Origin: Rossellomorea sp. AcN35-11
GTDB taxonomy: Bacteria > Bacillota > Bacilli > Bacillales > Bacillaceae_B
Direction: 5' to 3'
DNA length: 64,000 nucleotides
Assembly: GCA_030388825.1 (NCBI GenBank)
Contig: CP128836.1
Span: 1 to 64,000 of the forward strand
The notes under the pieces were generated by a model. It saw only the letters and a list, made by a program, of their open reading frames with translations, ran no database searches and was not told the origin of the DNA. The position numbers and the translations under genes are program-made. The stretch's first letter is position 1, and each line of letters starts with the position of its first letter. This document shows, piece by piece, positions 33,941 to 42,718 of the stretch.

Positions 33941-34012
33941 ACTTCATACATTTCATGAAATCCCTCCTTTTAATCTAAATTACTTATAGGATCTACCCCT
34001 AACAAATTTTCA

Positions 34013-34053
34013 GAAGCACAAAAATACGCCCTCTGCACCAGAGCGCGTAATAT
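34013..34053 (-). terminator. Terminator of the 34058-34462 gene
   Basis: The minus strand reads ACGCGCTCTGG, a short loop, CAGAGGGCGTA and TTTTTGTG, directly after the stop. Confidence 0.7.
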
Positions 34054-34057
34054 GTAT

Positions 34058-34462
34058 CTAAATATAAGTGAAAATGATCCTCCCGATTAATAGCAACATA
34101 TGGGGTCCTACAAAACAATAGTAGATGATAGCCTTAACATTTCTGAATCTACTCTCTTCATAATTCATCAAATACTTAAATGATAAGAAGAGCAACAACA
34201 CTAGAGTAGATGCAAACATCGTCACCCTTAGGCCCTTACTCATTTCCGGAGGGTTCACCATAAACATATCCCAAAAAGAGGGATACAGATATAATTGAAC
34301 AAGACTTACTATCCCACCATCAATACCTATGTAATTCAGAAATCTATTAAGACTAAACAATAATAAACAAGCAATTACAGCCATGATTATGGACATACAC
34401 CCAAAAGGACTTCTTCCTCCATCTGATTCAGAGAACACATCCAGCCACTCCCACCAACGCAT
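34058..34462 (-). CDS. Unknown membrane protein, about four helices
   Basis: Hydrophobic segments at about residues 20-45, 50-68, 78-97 and 108-132; the N-terminus MRWWEWLDVFSESDGG is cytosolic and acidic. ATG 34462 follows AAGGGATG. It has a class A promoter. No recognised family. Confidence 0.7.
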   Translation of the reverse strand: MRWWEWLDVFSESDGGRSPFGCMSIIMAVIACLLLFSLNRFLNYIGIDGGIVSLVQLYLYPSFWDMFMVNPPEMSKGLRVTMFASTLVLLLFLSFKYLMNYEESRFRNVKAIIYYCFVGPHMLLLIGRIIFTYI

Positions 34463-34499
34463 CTCAATTCATCCCTTCATTTTACAAATCTTTTTATAT

Positions 34500-34529
34500 A
34501 CTATACTATTAGATGGAATATATGGCAAA
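34500..34529 (-). promoter_or_regulatory. Class A promoter of the 34058-34462 gene
   Basis: On the minus strand TTTGCCAT, 16 nt, then TATAGT. It lies right after the terminator of the YbjQ-like gene. Confidence 0.65.
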
Positions 34530-34532
34530 AAA

Positions 34533-34564
34533 CCACAAGAAAACCGCTCCTGTTTGGAGCGGCA
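34533..34564 (-). terminator. Terminator of the YbjQ-like gene
   Basis: The minus strand reads GCCGCTCC, a short loop, GGAGCGG and TTTTCTTG, shortly after the stop at 34573. Confidence 0.75.
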
Positions 34565-34572
34565 ACTTCACT

Positions 34573-34896
34573 TTATTCACTAGATTTTAATTTTACGGCT
34601 GTTCCATATACCAATAACTCCGAAGCCCCCTGCATAATTTGTGATGTCACAAATCGAACGTTAACGATAGCATCAGCCCCTTTACTTTTAGCATCTTCCA
34701 CCATTAGATGAGTCGCTTTCTTCCGGGCATCAGTGAGCATGTCTGAATACCCTCGAATTTCGCCTCCTACTAGCGATTTGAATGAGGCTGCGATGTCCTT
34801 GCCGACATTTTTACTTTGCACAATGTTCCCCCTTACTAATCCAATCATCTCCCCAATTTCACGACCAGCAACAGTCTCAGTATTCACTATAATCAT
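34573..34896 (-). CDS. YbjQ/UPF0145 family protein
   Basis: The 107-residue product reads MIIVNTETVAGREIGEMIGL, GNIVQSKNVGKDIAASFKSLVGGEIRGY and ADAIVNVRFVTSQI, the UPF0145 (putative heavy-metal-binding) signature. It forms pentamers in known structures; the role is unclear. ATG 34896 follows AAGGAGGAAAAG. It overlaps the upstream gene by 20 nt. Confidence 0.9.
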   Translation of the reverse strand: MIIVNTETVAGREIGEMIGLVRGNIVQSKNVGKDIAASFKSLVGGEIRGYSDMLTDARKKATHLMVEDAKSKGADAIVNVRFVTSQIMQGASELLVYGTAVKLKSSE

Positions 34897-35083
34897 TTTT
34901 CTTTTCCTCCTTTTTTTCACTTAACCTTTCTCTAAAGACACCTATAAATAAAATTACAGAACCTAAAAAGGCAAACACACCCGCCAGGTACCACAAAATA
35001 AAGACTTGAAACATTGACCCTACATATCCAATAAACCAAAGAACCATAGCCCCTACGAGCATCCACGAACCAACCCTAACCAC
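34877..35083 (-). CDS. Small two-helix membrane protein
   Basis: Residues 5-28 and 30-50 form two helices; the tail ERLSEKKEEKKNDYSEY is charged. GTG 35083 follows AGGGAGTG. It overlaps and precedes the YbjQ-like gene in one operon, which suggests a joint function. Confidence 0.75.
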   Translation of the reverse strand: MVRVGSWMLVGAMVLWFIGYVGSMFQVFILWYLAGVFAFLGSVILFIGVFRERLSEKKEEKKNDYSEY

Positions 35084-35130
35084 TCTATCACTCCCTTAAG
35101 TAGTTCATTGCTGTTCTACCTCAAGACTAT

Positions 35131-36027
35131 TCACTCTCCTATAAAAGAATCACTCACTTTTAACCCTATGCTTTCCATTCGATTAAGCATGTCAGCTATC
35201 TGTTCCACCAACAGCTCAATACTGTAAGCATGAGAAATAAAATTCTTTTCCTGTTCTGACTCTGATAGAACTTCTACATTGAACCCTGACAGTTCACTTA
35301 CAAGGTCATCCCATTTCATCTCCAACCTCCACCCCTTAGGATAGCTATCTGGACAGTATTTAGCACAACCTTTACCTCTCAGCCCTTTTAACACCCGCAT
35401 AAATTCATCAGAGTGATACTTTACATAGTATTGATTCTCCTCATGTCCACCCATTAAAATAACCTTATCTAAAAACTCTTCACGAAATTGAGCATCAAAA
35501 AGCTTGTAATCATGTTCAGCCATCTCTTCTTGTTCTCTCAACCAAGTTGGCATTTCCGCTAAAGCCATCGATGGACCGTGAACAATTTCTCCAACCTTAT
35601 GATCTTGCTCAACTAGTCTGTAATATAAGTTCAAACCTATTTTTTCGTCCCTCTCTAACAACTCATACTCAAGTTCATTATTTAATGCTTCATATGCAGC
35701 CATAATCGAATAATAGAGGTTTTTATAATTCCAATTCATCACAACATCGTCATAATGTTTCATCTTCTTATATTTTTTAAATAACATTCTTAACAACGAC
35801 AACATTGTCCTGATTTCGAGTTTTTGAATTTCTTTATCTTCATCGGTAATTAGTTCGTGATATATTTCTAGTTCTTCATTTATGTAGTCCATATAATAAT
35901 TGATAAGTACGTTAACCTCTTCCATATTCATAATAAATTTTCGCCGCTTACCCAGTTCACGCTTTTTACGGCCTTCTTCCTCAATCTTTTCTTGTCTTTT
36001 TTCATGAAAATCAATAACGTTATTCAC
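35131..36027 (-). CDS. Unknown 298-residue helical protein
   Basis: A soluble, highly charged and mostly helical protein with NMEEVNVLINYYMDYINEEL and GKGCAKYCPDSYPKGWRLEM. No motif I can assign. GTG 36027 follows AAGGGG; a class B leader precedes it. Confidence 0.75.
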   Translation of the reverse strand: MNNVIDFHEKRQEKIEEEGRKKRELGKRRKFIMNMEEVNVLINYYMDYINEELEIYHELITDEDKEIQKLEIRTMLSLLRMLFKKYKKMKHYDDVVMNWNYKNLYYSIMAAYEALNNELEYELLERDEKIGLNLYYRLVEQDHKVGEIVHGPSMALAEMPTWLREQEEMAEHDYKLFDAQFREEFLDKVILMGGHEENQYYVKYHSDEFMRVLKGLRGKGCAKYCPDSYPKGWRLEMKWDDLVSELSGFNVEVLSESEQEKNFISHAYSIELLVEQIADMLNRMESIGLKVSDSFIGE

Positions 36028-36063
36028 AATTCCCCTTCCCCCAATACTATTTCAGTATTTTTC

Positions 36064-36136
36064 CACAAAAAAAACACCACGACTATAGTAGTCGCAGTGC
36101 TTCTGCCGATAATAATTAGTTTCTTTTATTTTATCA
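36064..36136 (-). promoter_or_regulatory. Class B leader of the 35131-36027 gene
   Basis: On the minus strand GTGATAAAAT (about 36128-36136) is followed by GGCAGAAGCACTGCGAC, a short loop, GTCGTGGTG and TTTTTTTTG. Opening motif GAAGCAC. Confidence 0.75.
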
Positions 36137-36143
36137 CAGCACT

Positions 36144-37400
36144 TTATGCTATTTCTTTAATTTCTTTTCCCTCTTTTGTTTTAAGGATGGGACTCTTTCG
36201 ATCAGTTACACAACCCTCATGAACGACACAAGTTGTCACATCTTCCCTGGAAGGTAATTCAAACATTAACATCTGAATTACTTCCTCAATAATGGATCTC
36301 AAGCCCCTCGCACCCGTTCTTCTCTCGATCGCCTTACGGGCAATTGCGTTCAATGCACCTTCAGTGAACTCTAATTTGATATCATCCAGACTTAACAACG
36401 CTTGATACTGTCTTACTAGAGCACTCTTTGGTTCAGTTAAGATCCTTACCAGGTCCTCTTCTTTTAATAAGTCCAAAGTAGATACCACCGGCAAACGACC
36501 GATAAACTCAGGAATCAAGCCATAGCTCACCATGTCTTCAGGAAGTAATTTTGATAAATACTCCCCTTCTTTAAGATCCTCCACTTCTGAGCCTGAACCA
36601 AACCCAATTACTTGTTTTCCTAATCTATTTTTAATAATTTCTTCAATTCCATCAAAAGCACCACCACAGATAAACAGGATGTTAGAAGTGTCGATTTGAA
36701 TAAATTCATCATGCGGATTCTTTCTGCCGCCTTGAGAAGGTACATTGGCTACAGTCCCTTCTAGGATTTTAAGAAGAGCTTGTTGAACCCCTTCACCAGA
36801 AACATCACGAGTGATTGATGGTCCTTCAGATTTTCTTGCAATCTTATCAATTTCATCGATGTAAATAATCCCTCTTTCAGCTTTCGAAACGTCACCATTT
36901 GCAGCGTTAATAAGCTTGAGCAGGATATTCTCTACATCTTCACCCACGAATCCCGCTTGAGTTACTGATGTTGCATCCGCAATTACAAATGGTACCCCTA
37001 GCATCCTAGCTAGAGTTTGACCGAGCAGCGTCTTACCACTTCCTGTTGGACCTATCATAGCAATGTTACTTTTTTGCACTTCTACATCACCAATCTTACC
37101 TCCTGAAGTAATTCTCTTATAGTGATTATAGACGGCAACAGCTAAGGATAACTTTGCTCGATCCTGCCCAATTACGTATTCGTCGAGCGCGCCCTTCATT
37201 TCCATAGGTTTCGGAACTTCATTTAATTCTAATCCTTTTTCTTTATCTAATTCCAGCTCCTCTATAATCTCATAGCAACTTTTTGCACACTCATTACAAA
37301 TATAGACTCCTGAGCCTGCAATAAGTTTGCGCACTTGATCTTGAGACTTCCCACAAAACGAACATTTTAACAACGGTTTATTTTCTCTAAACGATGGCAT
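36144..37400 (-). CDS. clpX: ClpX AAA+ unfoldase
   Basis: Full-length ClpX of 418 residues: zinc finger [14 protein letters not shown]...CNEC, Walker [16 protein letters not shown], Walker [11 protein letters not shown], and sensor 2 [15 protein letters not shown]. The IGF loop that docks on ClpP (KQVIGFGSG) is present. The pore-1 loop reads [10 protein letters not shown] instead of the usual GYVG. It would unfold proteins for host ClpP or act alone. Start ATG 37400 after AAGGAG. It has a class A promoter and is probably a second, element-encoded ClpX. Confidence 0.96.
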   Translation of the reverse strand: MPSFRENKPLLKCSFCGKSQDQVRKLIAGSGVYICNECAKSCYEIIEELELDKEKGLELNEVPKPMEMKGALDEYVIGQDRAKLSLAVAVYNHYKRITSGGKIGDVEVQKSNIAMIGPTGSGKTLLGQTLARMLGVPFVIADATSVTQAGFVGEDVENILLKLINAANGDVSKAERGIIYIDEIDKIARKSEGPSITRDVSGEGVQQALLKILEGTVANVPSQGGRKNPHDEFIQIDTSNILFICGGAFDGIEEIIKNRLGKQVIGFGSGSEVEDLKEGEYLSKLLPEDMVSYGLIPEFIGRLPVVSTLDLLKEEDLVRILTEPKSALVRQYQALLSLDDIKLEFTEGALNAIARKAIERRTGARGLRSIIEEVIQMLMFELPSREDVTTCVVHEGCVTDRKSPILKTKEGKEIKEIA

Positions 37401-37436
37401 ATACCATACACTCCTTATCTGATATCTTGTATTTTT

Positions 37437-37470
37437 ATCATAACAGCGATTAGTCTGTCTGGCGAAAAAT
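37437..37470 (-). promoter_or_regulatory. Class A promoter of clpX
   Basis: On the minus strand TTTTCGCCAG, 16 nt, then TATGAT. The upstream half-site (TTCTTCAT) is weak. Confidence 0.72.
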
Positions 37471-37558
37471 GAAGAACATTTTTCATATCACTCTTTCTTT
37501 CTAGCTAAATTAAAACGATGTAGAATAGTGTATATACCATTCACATGGAGGTGCTTAA

Positions 37559-38710
37559 TTGGAAGACCCAAGATTAATCAAACAGAGAACAATAAGAGTG
37601 TTAATCGTTCTCTTGAGTGTGGTAGCAGTTTACCATCTATCTTTTTACCTCTCAACATTGATTTACCCTTTTCTAATTGGCCTATTTATTGCTGTTATTA
37701 TTAATCCTATCGTAAATTTCTTTGAATTGAAATTTAATATTCACCGCGGCCTATCTGTACTACTTTCTTTATTTTTAGGTTTCTCCTTATTTGCGTTATT
37801 AACCACTTTGTTAATATACGAATTAATAGCAGGATCCACTTACTTAGCAAAAGCCATCCCACCTCATATCAACTCATTAACGCTAATAATTGAAGAACAT
37901 ATTTCATATACCCTAATGCCAACATACAATCTCCTAGCCAGTGAGTTTAATAACCTAGACATCTCTTATCAAAAAACAATTATAGAAAACTTAAAGAAAT
38001 TCGGAGAAAATTTCAGCAGTTCATTAGGAACCATAGTTGAGGATACATTTAAGAGCATTCCATTGATCATAAGTAAGATTCCTAATTATGCTACAGTGGT
38101 TATCGTTTCTTTGCTTTCAACTTTCTTTATAAGTAAAGATTGGAACAAATTTAAACTACTTTTTTATAGACACACCCCAGAAGGAATCCAACAAAAGTTA
38201 AAGCATGTCACAAAAAACCTTAAACACGCTTTAATGGGTTTCATTAAAGCTCAATTAATATTAATATCTATGACAGGTTTTATAGTACTTATTGGTTTAT
38301 TAATTTTACAAGTTGAACATCCTTTTACTATCGCTATCGCTATTAGCCTTGTTGATCTCTTACCTTATTTGGGAACCGGTTTAGTTTTTGTGCCCTGGAT
38401 ACTGTACAGTTTTTTTACAGGGAATGTCGGAATAGGAATTGGTTTATCTATTCTTTATATGATAGTTATAATCCAAAGGCAGATCGCAGAACCAAAAGTC
38501 TTATCTTCTAACATCGGATTAGACCCTCTAGCTACACTATTAGCTCTTTTTGTAGGCTTTAAGTTAATTGGATTATCGGGACTTATAATAGGACCAATCG
38601 TATTAGTCTTCTTTAAAGCCTTGTACCAAGCTCATGTTTTTAAAGATATTTGGCGTTTCATAATGAACGGTAGAACTCGCGAAAGTAACAAAGCCATTAG
38701 GACCCCATAA
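37559..38710 (+). CDS. AI-2E family transporter (YtvI/PerM-like)
   Basis: The 383-residue protein has about eight helices in the family arrangement: two N-terminal pairs, a central periplasmic-like region (AKAIPPHINSLTLIIEEH), and the C-terminal GTGLVFVPWILYSFFTGN and GLDPLATLLALFVGFKLIGLSGLIIGPI. Members export small molecules or act as antiporters. Start TTG 37559 after GGAGGTG; divergent from clpX. Confidence 0.9.
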   Translation: MEDPRLIKQRTIRVLIVLLSVVAVYHLSFYLSTLIYPFLIGLFIAVIINPIVNFFELKFNIHRGLSVLLSLFLGFSLFALLTTLLIYELIAGSTYLAKAIPPHINSLTLIIEEHISYTLMPTYNLLASEFNNLDISYQKTIIENLKKFGENFSSSLGTIVEDTFKSIPLIISKIPNYATVVIVSLLSTFFISKDWNKFKLLFYRHTPEGIQQKLKHVTKNLKHALMGFIKAQLILISMTGFIVLIGLLILQVEHPFTIAIAISLVDLLPYLGTGLVFVPWILYSFFTGNVGIGIGLSILYMIVIIQRQIAEPKVLSSNIGLDPLATLLALFVGFKLIGLSGLIIGPIVLVFFKALYQAHVFKDIWRFIMNGRTRESNKAIRTP

Positions 38711-38731
38711 AGGTCCTAATGGCTTTATTAT
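38690..38731. terminator. Terminator between convergent transporter and signal peptidase genes
   Basis: GCCATTAGGACC and GGTCCTAATGGC pair around a short loop and are followed by TTTATTATTTTATTTTT. Its A-rich upstream side also suits the minus strand. Confidence 0.8.
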
Positions 38732-39240
38732 TTTATTTTTCCAATACTCTTAAACGGATAGTATCGAAATACCGCTTCTCCTAACATTGCACCTTCTTCT
38801 ACAGAACCAAAGTATCTACTATCTAAACTCTCCAACCTATTATCTCCCATTACATAATATTTCCCTCTCGGCACTTTCACCTTTATGTCCCCAGTGAACT
38901 GACCTAAAGTTGGAACTCTATTTACATACTCCTCTATATATATTTCTCCATTAATATAGAGAATATCATCTTTGAACTCAATATCATCCCCCGGCAAACC
39001 GATAACCCTTTTAATATAATATTCATCTACATGGGGTGGATCGAATACGACAACATCAAATCTTTCTATTGAACTAACTTTAGAAACGATAATTTTGTCC
39101 TCATTTTCAAGTGTTGAATACATTGACTTCCCATCGACGATAAATAGCACAAACAAAAAAGATTGCACTAACCAAAATAACAACAGACCCAAAAGAAAAG
39201 CTTTTATCCACGAACTAATCTCACCACTTTCAGCATTCAC
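38728..39240 (-). CDS. Type I signal peptidase
   Basis: One N-terminal helix (SSWIKAFLLGLLLFWLVQSFLFVLF), then catalytic Ser in VDGKSMYSTL, catalytic Lys in YYIKRVIGLPGD and box E GDNRLESLDSRYFG. It cleaves signal peptides at the outer membrane face. The start is GTG 39240 after GGGGGTG. It follows the chemoreceptor gene, with a terminator-like hairpin between. Confidence 0.92.
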   Translation of the reverse strand: MNAESGEISSWIKAFLLGLLLFWLVQSFLFVLFIVDGKSMYSTLENEDKIIVSKVSSIERFDVVVFDPPHVDEYYIKRVIGLPGDDIEFKDDILYINGEIYIEEYVNRVPTLGQFTGDIKVKVPRGKYYVMGDNRLESLDSRYFGSVEEGAMLGEAVFRYYPFKSIGKIK

Positions 39241-39254
39241 CAGAAACACCCCCA

Positions 39255-39297
39255 AAAAAACCCGCCCCTCTCACATATATGAAAGGAACGGGTAAGC
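39255..39297 (-). terminator. Terminator of the 39299-41080 chemoreceptor gene
   Basis: The minus strand reads ACCCGTTCC, a loop, GGGGCGGGT and TTTTTTTGGGG, directly after the stop. It also precedes the signal peptidase start closely. No GRAGNAC opening. Confidence 0.65.
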
Positions 39298-39298
39298 C

Positions 39299-41080
39299 TT
39301 AACTAATTTTGAATTTAGCAGATAGTTCTTGAAGTTCCATAGCCATACTTGATAACGTTTGTGTAGCAGCTGTGACCTCTTCCATTGAAGCAGTTTGCTC
39401 TTCAGCTGATGCCGCTACCTCTTGAGCGTGTCCAGAAGTATGTTCAGACACCTCAGAAACTGAACCCATAGATTCGACTAGATCGGACGTATTCGTACTG
39501 ATTTCTTCTACAGAACCTGCCACACCTTTCATTTGAAGAACGATATGGTCAATCGTTTCAGAGATATTCATGAATACACCTCCAGCCCCATCTACCAATT
39601 CCGTTCCTTTGTTTACGGCTTCTTCTCCTTTTTTCATTGAGTTTACAGCTTCTCTTGTGCTTTCTTGGATTTCGCGGATTAACTCTGAAATTTGCTTCGT
39701 AGAATTACCAGATTGCTCAGCTAACTTCCTTACCTCATCTGCAACAACAGCAAACCCTCTCCCATGTTCTCCAGCGCGCGCAGCTTCAATTGCAGCATTA
39801 AGAGCCAATAAATTTGTTTGTTCTGCTATATCATTTATGATCGTTAATATCTTCTCAATTTCATTAGAACGGGTACTTAAGGAATTAACCACATTTGAGA
39901 TTTCCTTAGTATTTTGATTGATAACATTCATTTGTTCAACTGCTTGATTAACAGTATCTTTCCCATGATCTACTTGCTCTTCCGCCTTATGAGACGATTC
40001 AGAAACAGAATCCGAACTTTCTTGGATCTTTTCAACATCATTTAATATTAATCCAATTTGATTCATTGATTTTTCAATCGAGCTTACTTGAACATCCGCT
40101 CCATTAGACACTTCTTGAATAGAGTTGGTAATCTGTTCAGTAGCTTTAGCGGTCTCCTCTGCATTAGCAGTAAGTTCTTCCGAAGTAGCCGCAACTTGCT
40201 CCGAAGCCTCCATTACATTAGATACCAAACCTCTTAAGTCACTCACCATCACATTAAAGCCTTTTGCTAGTTGGCCTATTTCATCTTTCTTATTTAAGGT
40301 CTTAACTTCCCCTAGAGAAAGATCACCATTTGCTACCGTCCGCATTCCATTTTGAACAGACTCAACATCTTTTAAAATCCTTCTAACCAATAGATATACT
40401 AACAATATGCCGACCACTAAAGAAGCTATCCCAACAACAAGAAATTCTTTCAATACATGCTCTCTAATGAAATGCGCTAACAGAGACATGTCGAAGTCTA
40501 AACCTGCTACGGCAATTACTTCTCCTTTTTCATCTACAATAGCCTTTGCCAATGTAATGGTCGATTTCCCTGTACCTGTATCCATATATGGTTGTGTCCA
40601 AATTACCTCACCCTTCTTTGCAACAGCTGAGGTATACCACTCACGTTGCCGCGGATCATACTCAGTTAAATCCACTTCACCTGGAGGTATATTAGAAAGG
40701 TAGAACTCTCCTTCCTCTGTTGCAAAGTACGTATTTAGTAAATACTCATATTCACCTTCATATTCAGACAAGAACTCTTCATAATACGTTGTTTTCACAA
40801 GATCATTTATTTCCGGCATATTTAAAAATGCCTCATTTGCCTTATTGGTAAAAGTCTTCGTTTGAAACTTCATCTCTTCATTATTAATTAAGTCATCGAG
40901 CACTATTTCATATTCATCGAAGATCTTTTTAACACCTGAACTTGCATCCTCCATTGCTTCCTTAGTTATCACAGCATGCTCTAATAACTCAGATGACTTG
41001 TAACTACTGTATCCCAAGGCTAACATCGGTACCAATATCAGTAGCGCCATGAACAACGGCATTTTCAACCTCAATTTCAT
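39299..41080 (-). CDS. Methyl-accepting chemotaxis protein with dCache sensor
   Basis: The 593-residue receptor has helices at about 8-25 and 205-232 framing a dCache-type sensor ([41 protein letters not shown]), a HAMP domain, and a signalling domain with [38 protein letters not shown]. It probably senses amino acids or similar ligands outside. Start ATG 41080; class B leader. Confidence 0.94.
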   Translation of the reverse strand: MKLRLKMPLFMALLILVPMLALGYSSYKSSELLEHAVITKEAMEDASSGVKKIFDEYEIVLDDLINNEEMKFQTKTFTNKANEAFLNMPEINDLVKTTYYEEFLSEYEGEYEYLLNTYFATEEGEFYLSNIPPGEVDLTEYDPRQREWYTSAVAKKGEVIWTQPYMDTGTGKSTITLAKAIVDEKGEVIAVAGLDFDMSLLAHFIREHVLKEFLVVGIASLVVGILLVYLLVRRILKDVESVQNGMRTVANGDLSLGEVKTLNKKDEIGQLAKGFNVMVSDLRGLVSNVMEASEQVAATSEELTANAEETAKATEQITNSIQEVSNGADVQVSSIEKSMNQIGLILNDVEKIQESSDSVSESSHKAEEQVDHGKDTVNQAVEQMNVINQNTKEISNVVNSLSTRSNEIEKILTIINDIAEQTNLLALNAAIEAARAGEHGRGFAVVADEVRKLAEQSGNSTKQISELIREIQESTREAVNSMKKGEEAVNKGTELVDGAGGVFMNISETIDHIVLQMKGVAGSVEEISTNTSDLVESMGSVSEVSEHTSGHAQEVAASAEEQTASMEEVTAATQTLSSMAMELQELSAKFKIS

Positions 41081-41101
41081 CTTTCATCCCCCTAATCCCA
41101 A

Positions 41102-41189
41102 AACAAAAAACCGCATGAGAATAATAAAATCCTCATGCGGTTCTCCCGCTTCAGTTATATAAATTTGCTTTTCTATACACTATTATACA
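41102..41189 (-). promoter_or_regulatory. Class B leader of the dCache chemoreceptor
   Basis: On the minus strand TATAAT (41182-41187) is followed about 38 nt later by GCGGGAGAACCGCATGAG, a loop, CTCATGCGG and TTTTTTG. It closely resembles the plus-strand leader of the other chemoreceptor (GCGGGAGAACCG), so the two may be co-regulated. Confidence 0.78.
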
Positions 41190-41234
41190 TAGAAGATTAT
41201 AAGAATTGAATAATTTGTTTGAAACCAAACATTG

Positions 41235-41564
41235 TCAACTAAAATTCCCACCACAATTCATACATCGAGGTCGGTTTGTGTAGGTTAATTCTTGACAGTT
41301 TCTACATAAGATTTTTTCCAATACACCACTTTTAGATGGGATTATATCTTTGGTGAATAAATGTACTCCCATTCCACTATAAACCTTCATTAATACGCGC
41401 TTAGTCTCCAATTCTCTAGCTTCGTGAAGCTCTTTTATTGGAAGATAACCCAATTCAACCATATCTGCTATATCCGACCAACTATCATCTATAGTTCCAT
41501 TCTTTACAAGCCTTACAATTCCTTCAGCAATTTTGACTGCCCTTTCTTGACCATCATTATCCAA
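41235..41564 (-). CDS. Zinc-ribbon protein, unknown role
   Basis: The C-terminus LCRNCQELTYTNRPRCMNCGGNF is a classic zinc ribbon; the first 80 residues are helical. The start is TTG 41564, 6-7 nt after GGGGG; the frame is open to 41606 but without signals there. It directly follows the 41606-41992 gene. Confidence 0.75.
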   Translation of the reverse strand: MDNDGQERAVKIAEGIVRLVKNGTIDDSWSDIADMVELGYLPIKELHEARELETKRVLMKVYSGMGVHLFTKDIIPSKSGVLEKILCRNCQELTYTNRPRCMNCGGNFS

Positions 41565-41605
41565 ATTATACCCCCTTCGTTTGGATTCGCTACTACTCAC
41601 CGCCA

Positions 41606-41992
41606 CTAGAAGAGCGATAGTTGTCTCAATCCTGATGAAGGGTCTTTCTCCTCTTCAGGAATGACCTCTTTTTCACTATGTATGTTTTCTTTTAACCTTT
41701 GGGCCAATTCTTCTTCTAACTTTTTCAAATCAAAACCATGACTCTTCATTAGAATTTTATAATTCTCTTCTGCCATAGAAAGAGGTCTCTGCACCGCACT
41801 CTTTATCTCATTCAATAGAATTTTGTTAACAACCATTTCATCAGACCTTAATTTACTTGTATAAAAAAGAGAACTCTCTATGTTAAACTTTTCCTCAATT
41901 TTTTCTATATCACACTCTATATCAGCAGAAACACCCTGAACAATCATGTCATACCACTTAACCAAATAAGTTTTTTTGATTTTAGATTCCAT
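41606..41992 (-). CDS. Unknown 128-residue protein
   Basis: A soluble, charged helical protein (KKTYLVKWYDMIVQGVSADI... LNEIKSAVQRPLSMAEENYK) with an acidic tail. ATG 41992 follows AAAGAGG. It forms a run with the zinc-ribbon gene. Confidence 0.7.
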   Translation of the reverse strand: MESKIKKTYLVKWYDMIVQGVSADIECDIEKIEEKFNIESSLFYTSKLRSDEMVVNKILLNEIKSAVQRPLSMAEENYKILMKSHGFDLKKLEEELAQRLKENIHSEKEVIPEEEKDPSSGLRQLSLF

Positions 41993-42028
41993 AAAAAACC
42001 TCTTTTAAAATTGTTATTAGATATGATT

Positions 42029-42271
42029 TTAGTCACTACGATCTTCATTTTCCTTTAAATGCGTTTCTAATTCCCCCAATAGGTACCCCCAGAGAAACAT
42101 ACCTCCAAAAGCACTCCCTAACATCCCCCAAGGCATTTCATATCCCATACTATAAGAAATTGTATACGTCGCTACATGCATTCCGTTCAACACCCATAAG
42201 CAGATTAATATTACCCTCACAAGGCTCAAATCCATACTTTTCTCATCAACTCCATAGTATGCAACAAACAT
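42029..42271 (-). CDS. Small membrane protein with start codon in a stem
   Basis: The 80-residue product has helices at about 18-40 and 48-66. ATG 42271 follows AAAAGG. That ATG lies inside a perfect 13-bp inverted repeat (see 42261-42309). An internal ATG at 42235 (MDLSLVRVI) lies outside the stem but has a weaker ribosome-binding site. Confidence 0.65.
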   Translation of the reverse strand: MFVAYYGVDEKSMDLSLVRVILICLWVLNGMHVATYTISYSMGYEMPWGMLGSAFGGMFLWGYLLGELETHLKENEDRSD

Positions 42272-42309
42272 TTAGAACCTTTTAAGAAACGGTCCCAAAT
42301 GTTTGTTGC
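42261..42309 (-). promoter_or_regulatory. 13-bp perfect inverted repeat covering a start codon
   Basis: GCAACAAACATTT (42261-42273) pairs with AAATGTTTGTTGC (42297-42309) around a 23-nt loop. In the minus-strand RNA the loop holds AAAAGG and the 3' arm holds the AUG of the 42029-42271 gene. There is no U-tract after it, so it is not an ordinary terminator. It could block translation. Confidence 0.6.
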
Positions 42310-42316
42310 AGAGCAT

Positions 42317-42598
42317 TTATTCTGGAGCATTCTTTTGATTAAAAAGACGCTCCCTATCTATACCCTCGTAGTAGCTTTTTAGATCATCTTTTATCTCTTG
42401 TTTTTGAGAGTCACTTTCGTTAGATACTTTCATTTCTTCATCTAACTGCGCTAATAACAAGCAAACAATTCCCTTTGCTCTATCTTGTATAAAGTCCATA
42501 TCCCCTTTTGCAGCACGTTTATTACCACTTTTGATATCCTTTTTAAACCGCTCCACGGAATATAATAATTTTTCAAATTCCTCATCCACAATACTCAT
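42317..42598 (-). CDS. Unknown 93-residue helical protein
   Basis: A charged helical protein: EEFEKLLYSVERFKKDIKSG, AKGIVCLLLAQLDEEM, DDLKSYYEGIDRERL. ATG 42598 follows AAGGGGAAAG. It has a class A promoter and lies upstream of the small membrane protein in the same direction. Confidence 0.72.
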   Translation of the reverse strand: MSIVDEEFEKLLYSVERFKKDIKSGNKRAAKGDMDFIQDRAKGIVCLLLAQLDEEMKVSNESDSQKQEIKDDLKSYYEGIDRERLFNQKNAPE

Positions 42599-42655
42599 CT
42601 AAAACTTTCCCCTTCTTTTTTCTTGATGCTTTTGAAATATTTTTCTCCCGAAATT

Positions 42656-42695
42656 ATAATACACGGATTCATAACCTGTGGCGAAAGGGAGGGAT
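42656..42695 (-). promoter_or_regulatory. Class A promoter of the 42317-42598 gene
   Basis: On the minus strand TATCCCTC and TTCGCCAC lie one turn apart, then 16 nt, then TATTAT. Confidence 0.75.
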
Positions 42696-42718
42696 ATTTG
42701 TCTCTACATTAATACCAT

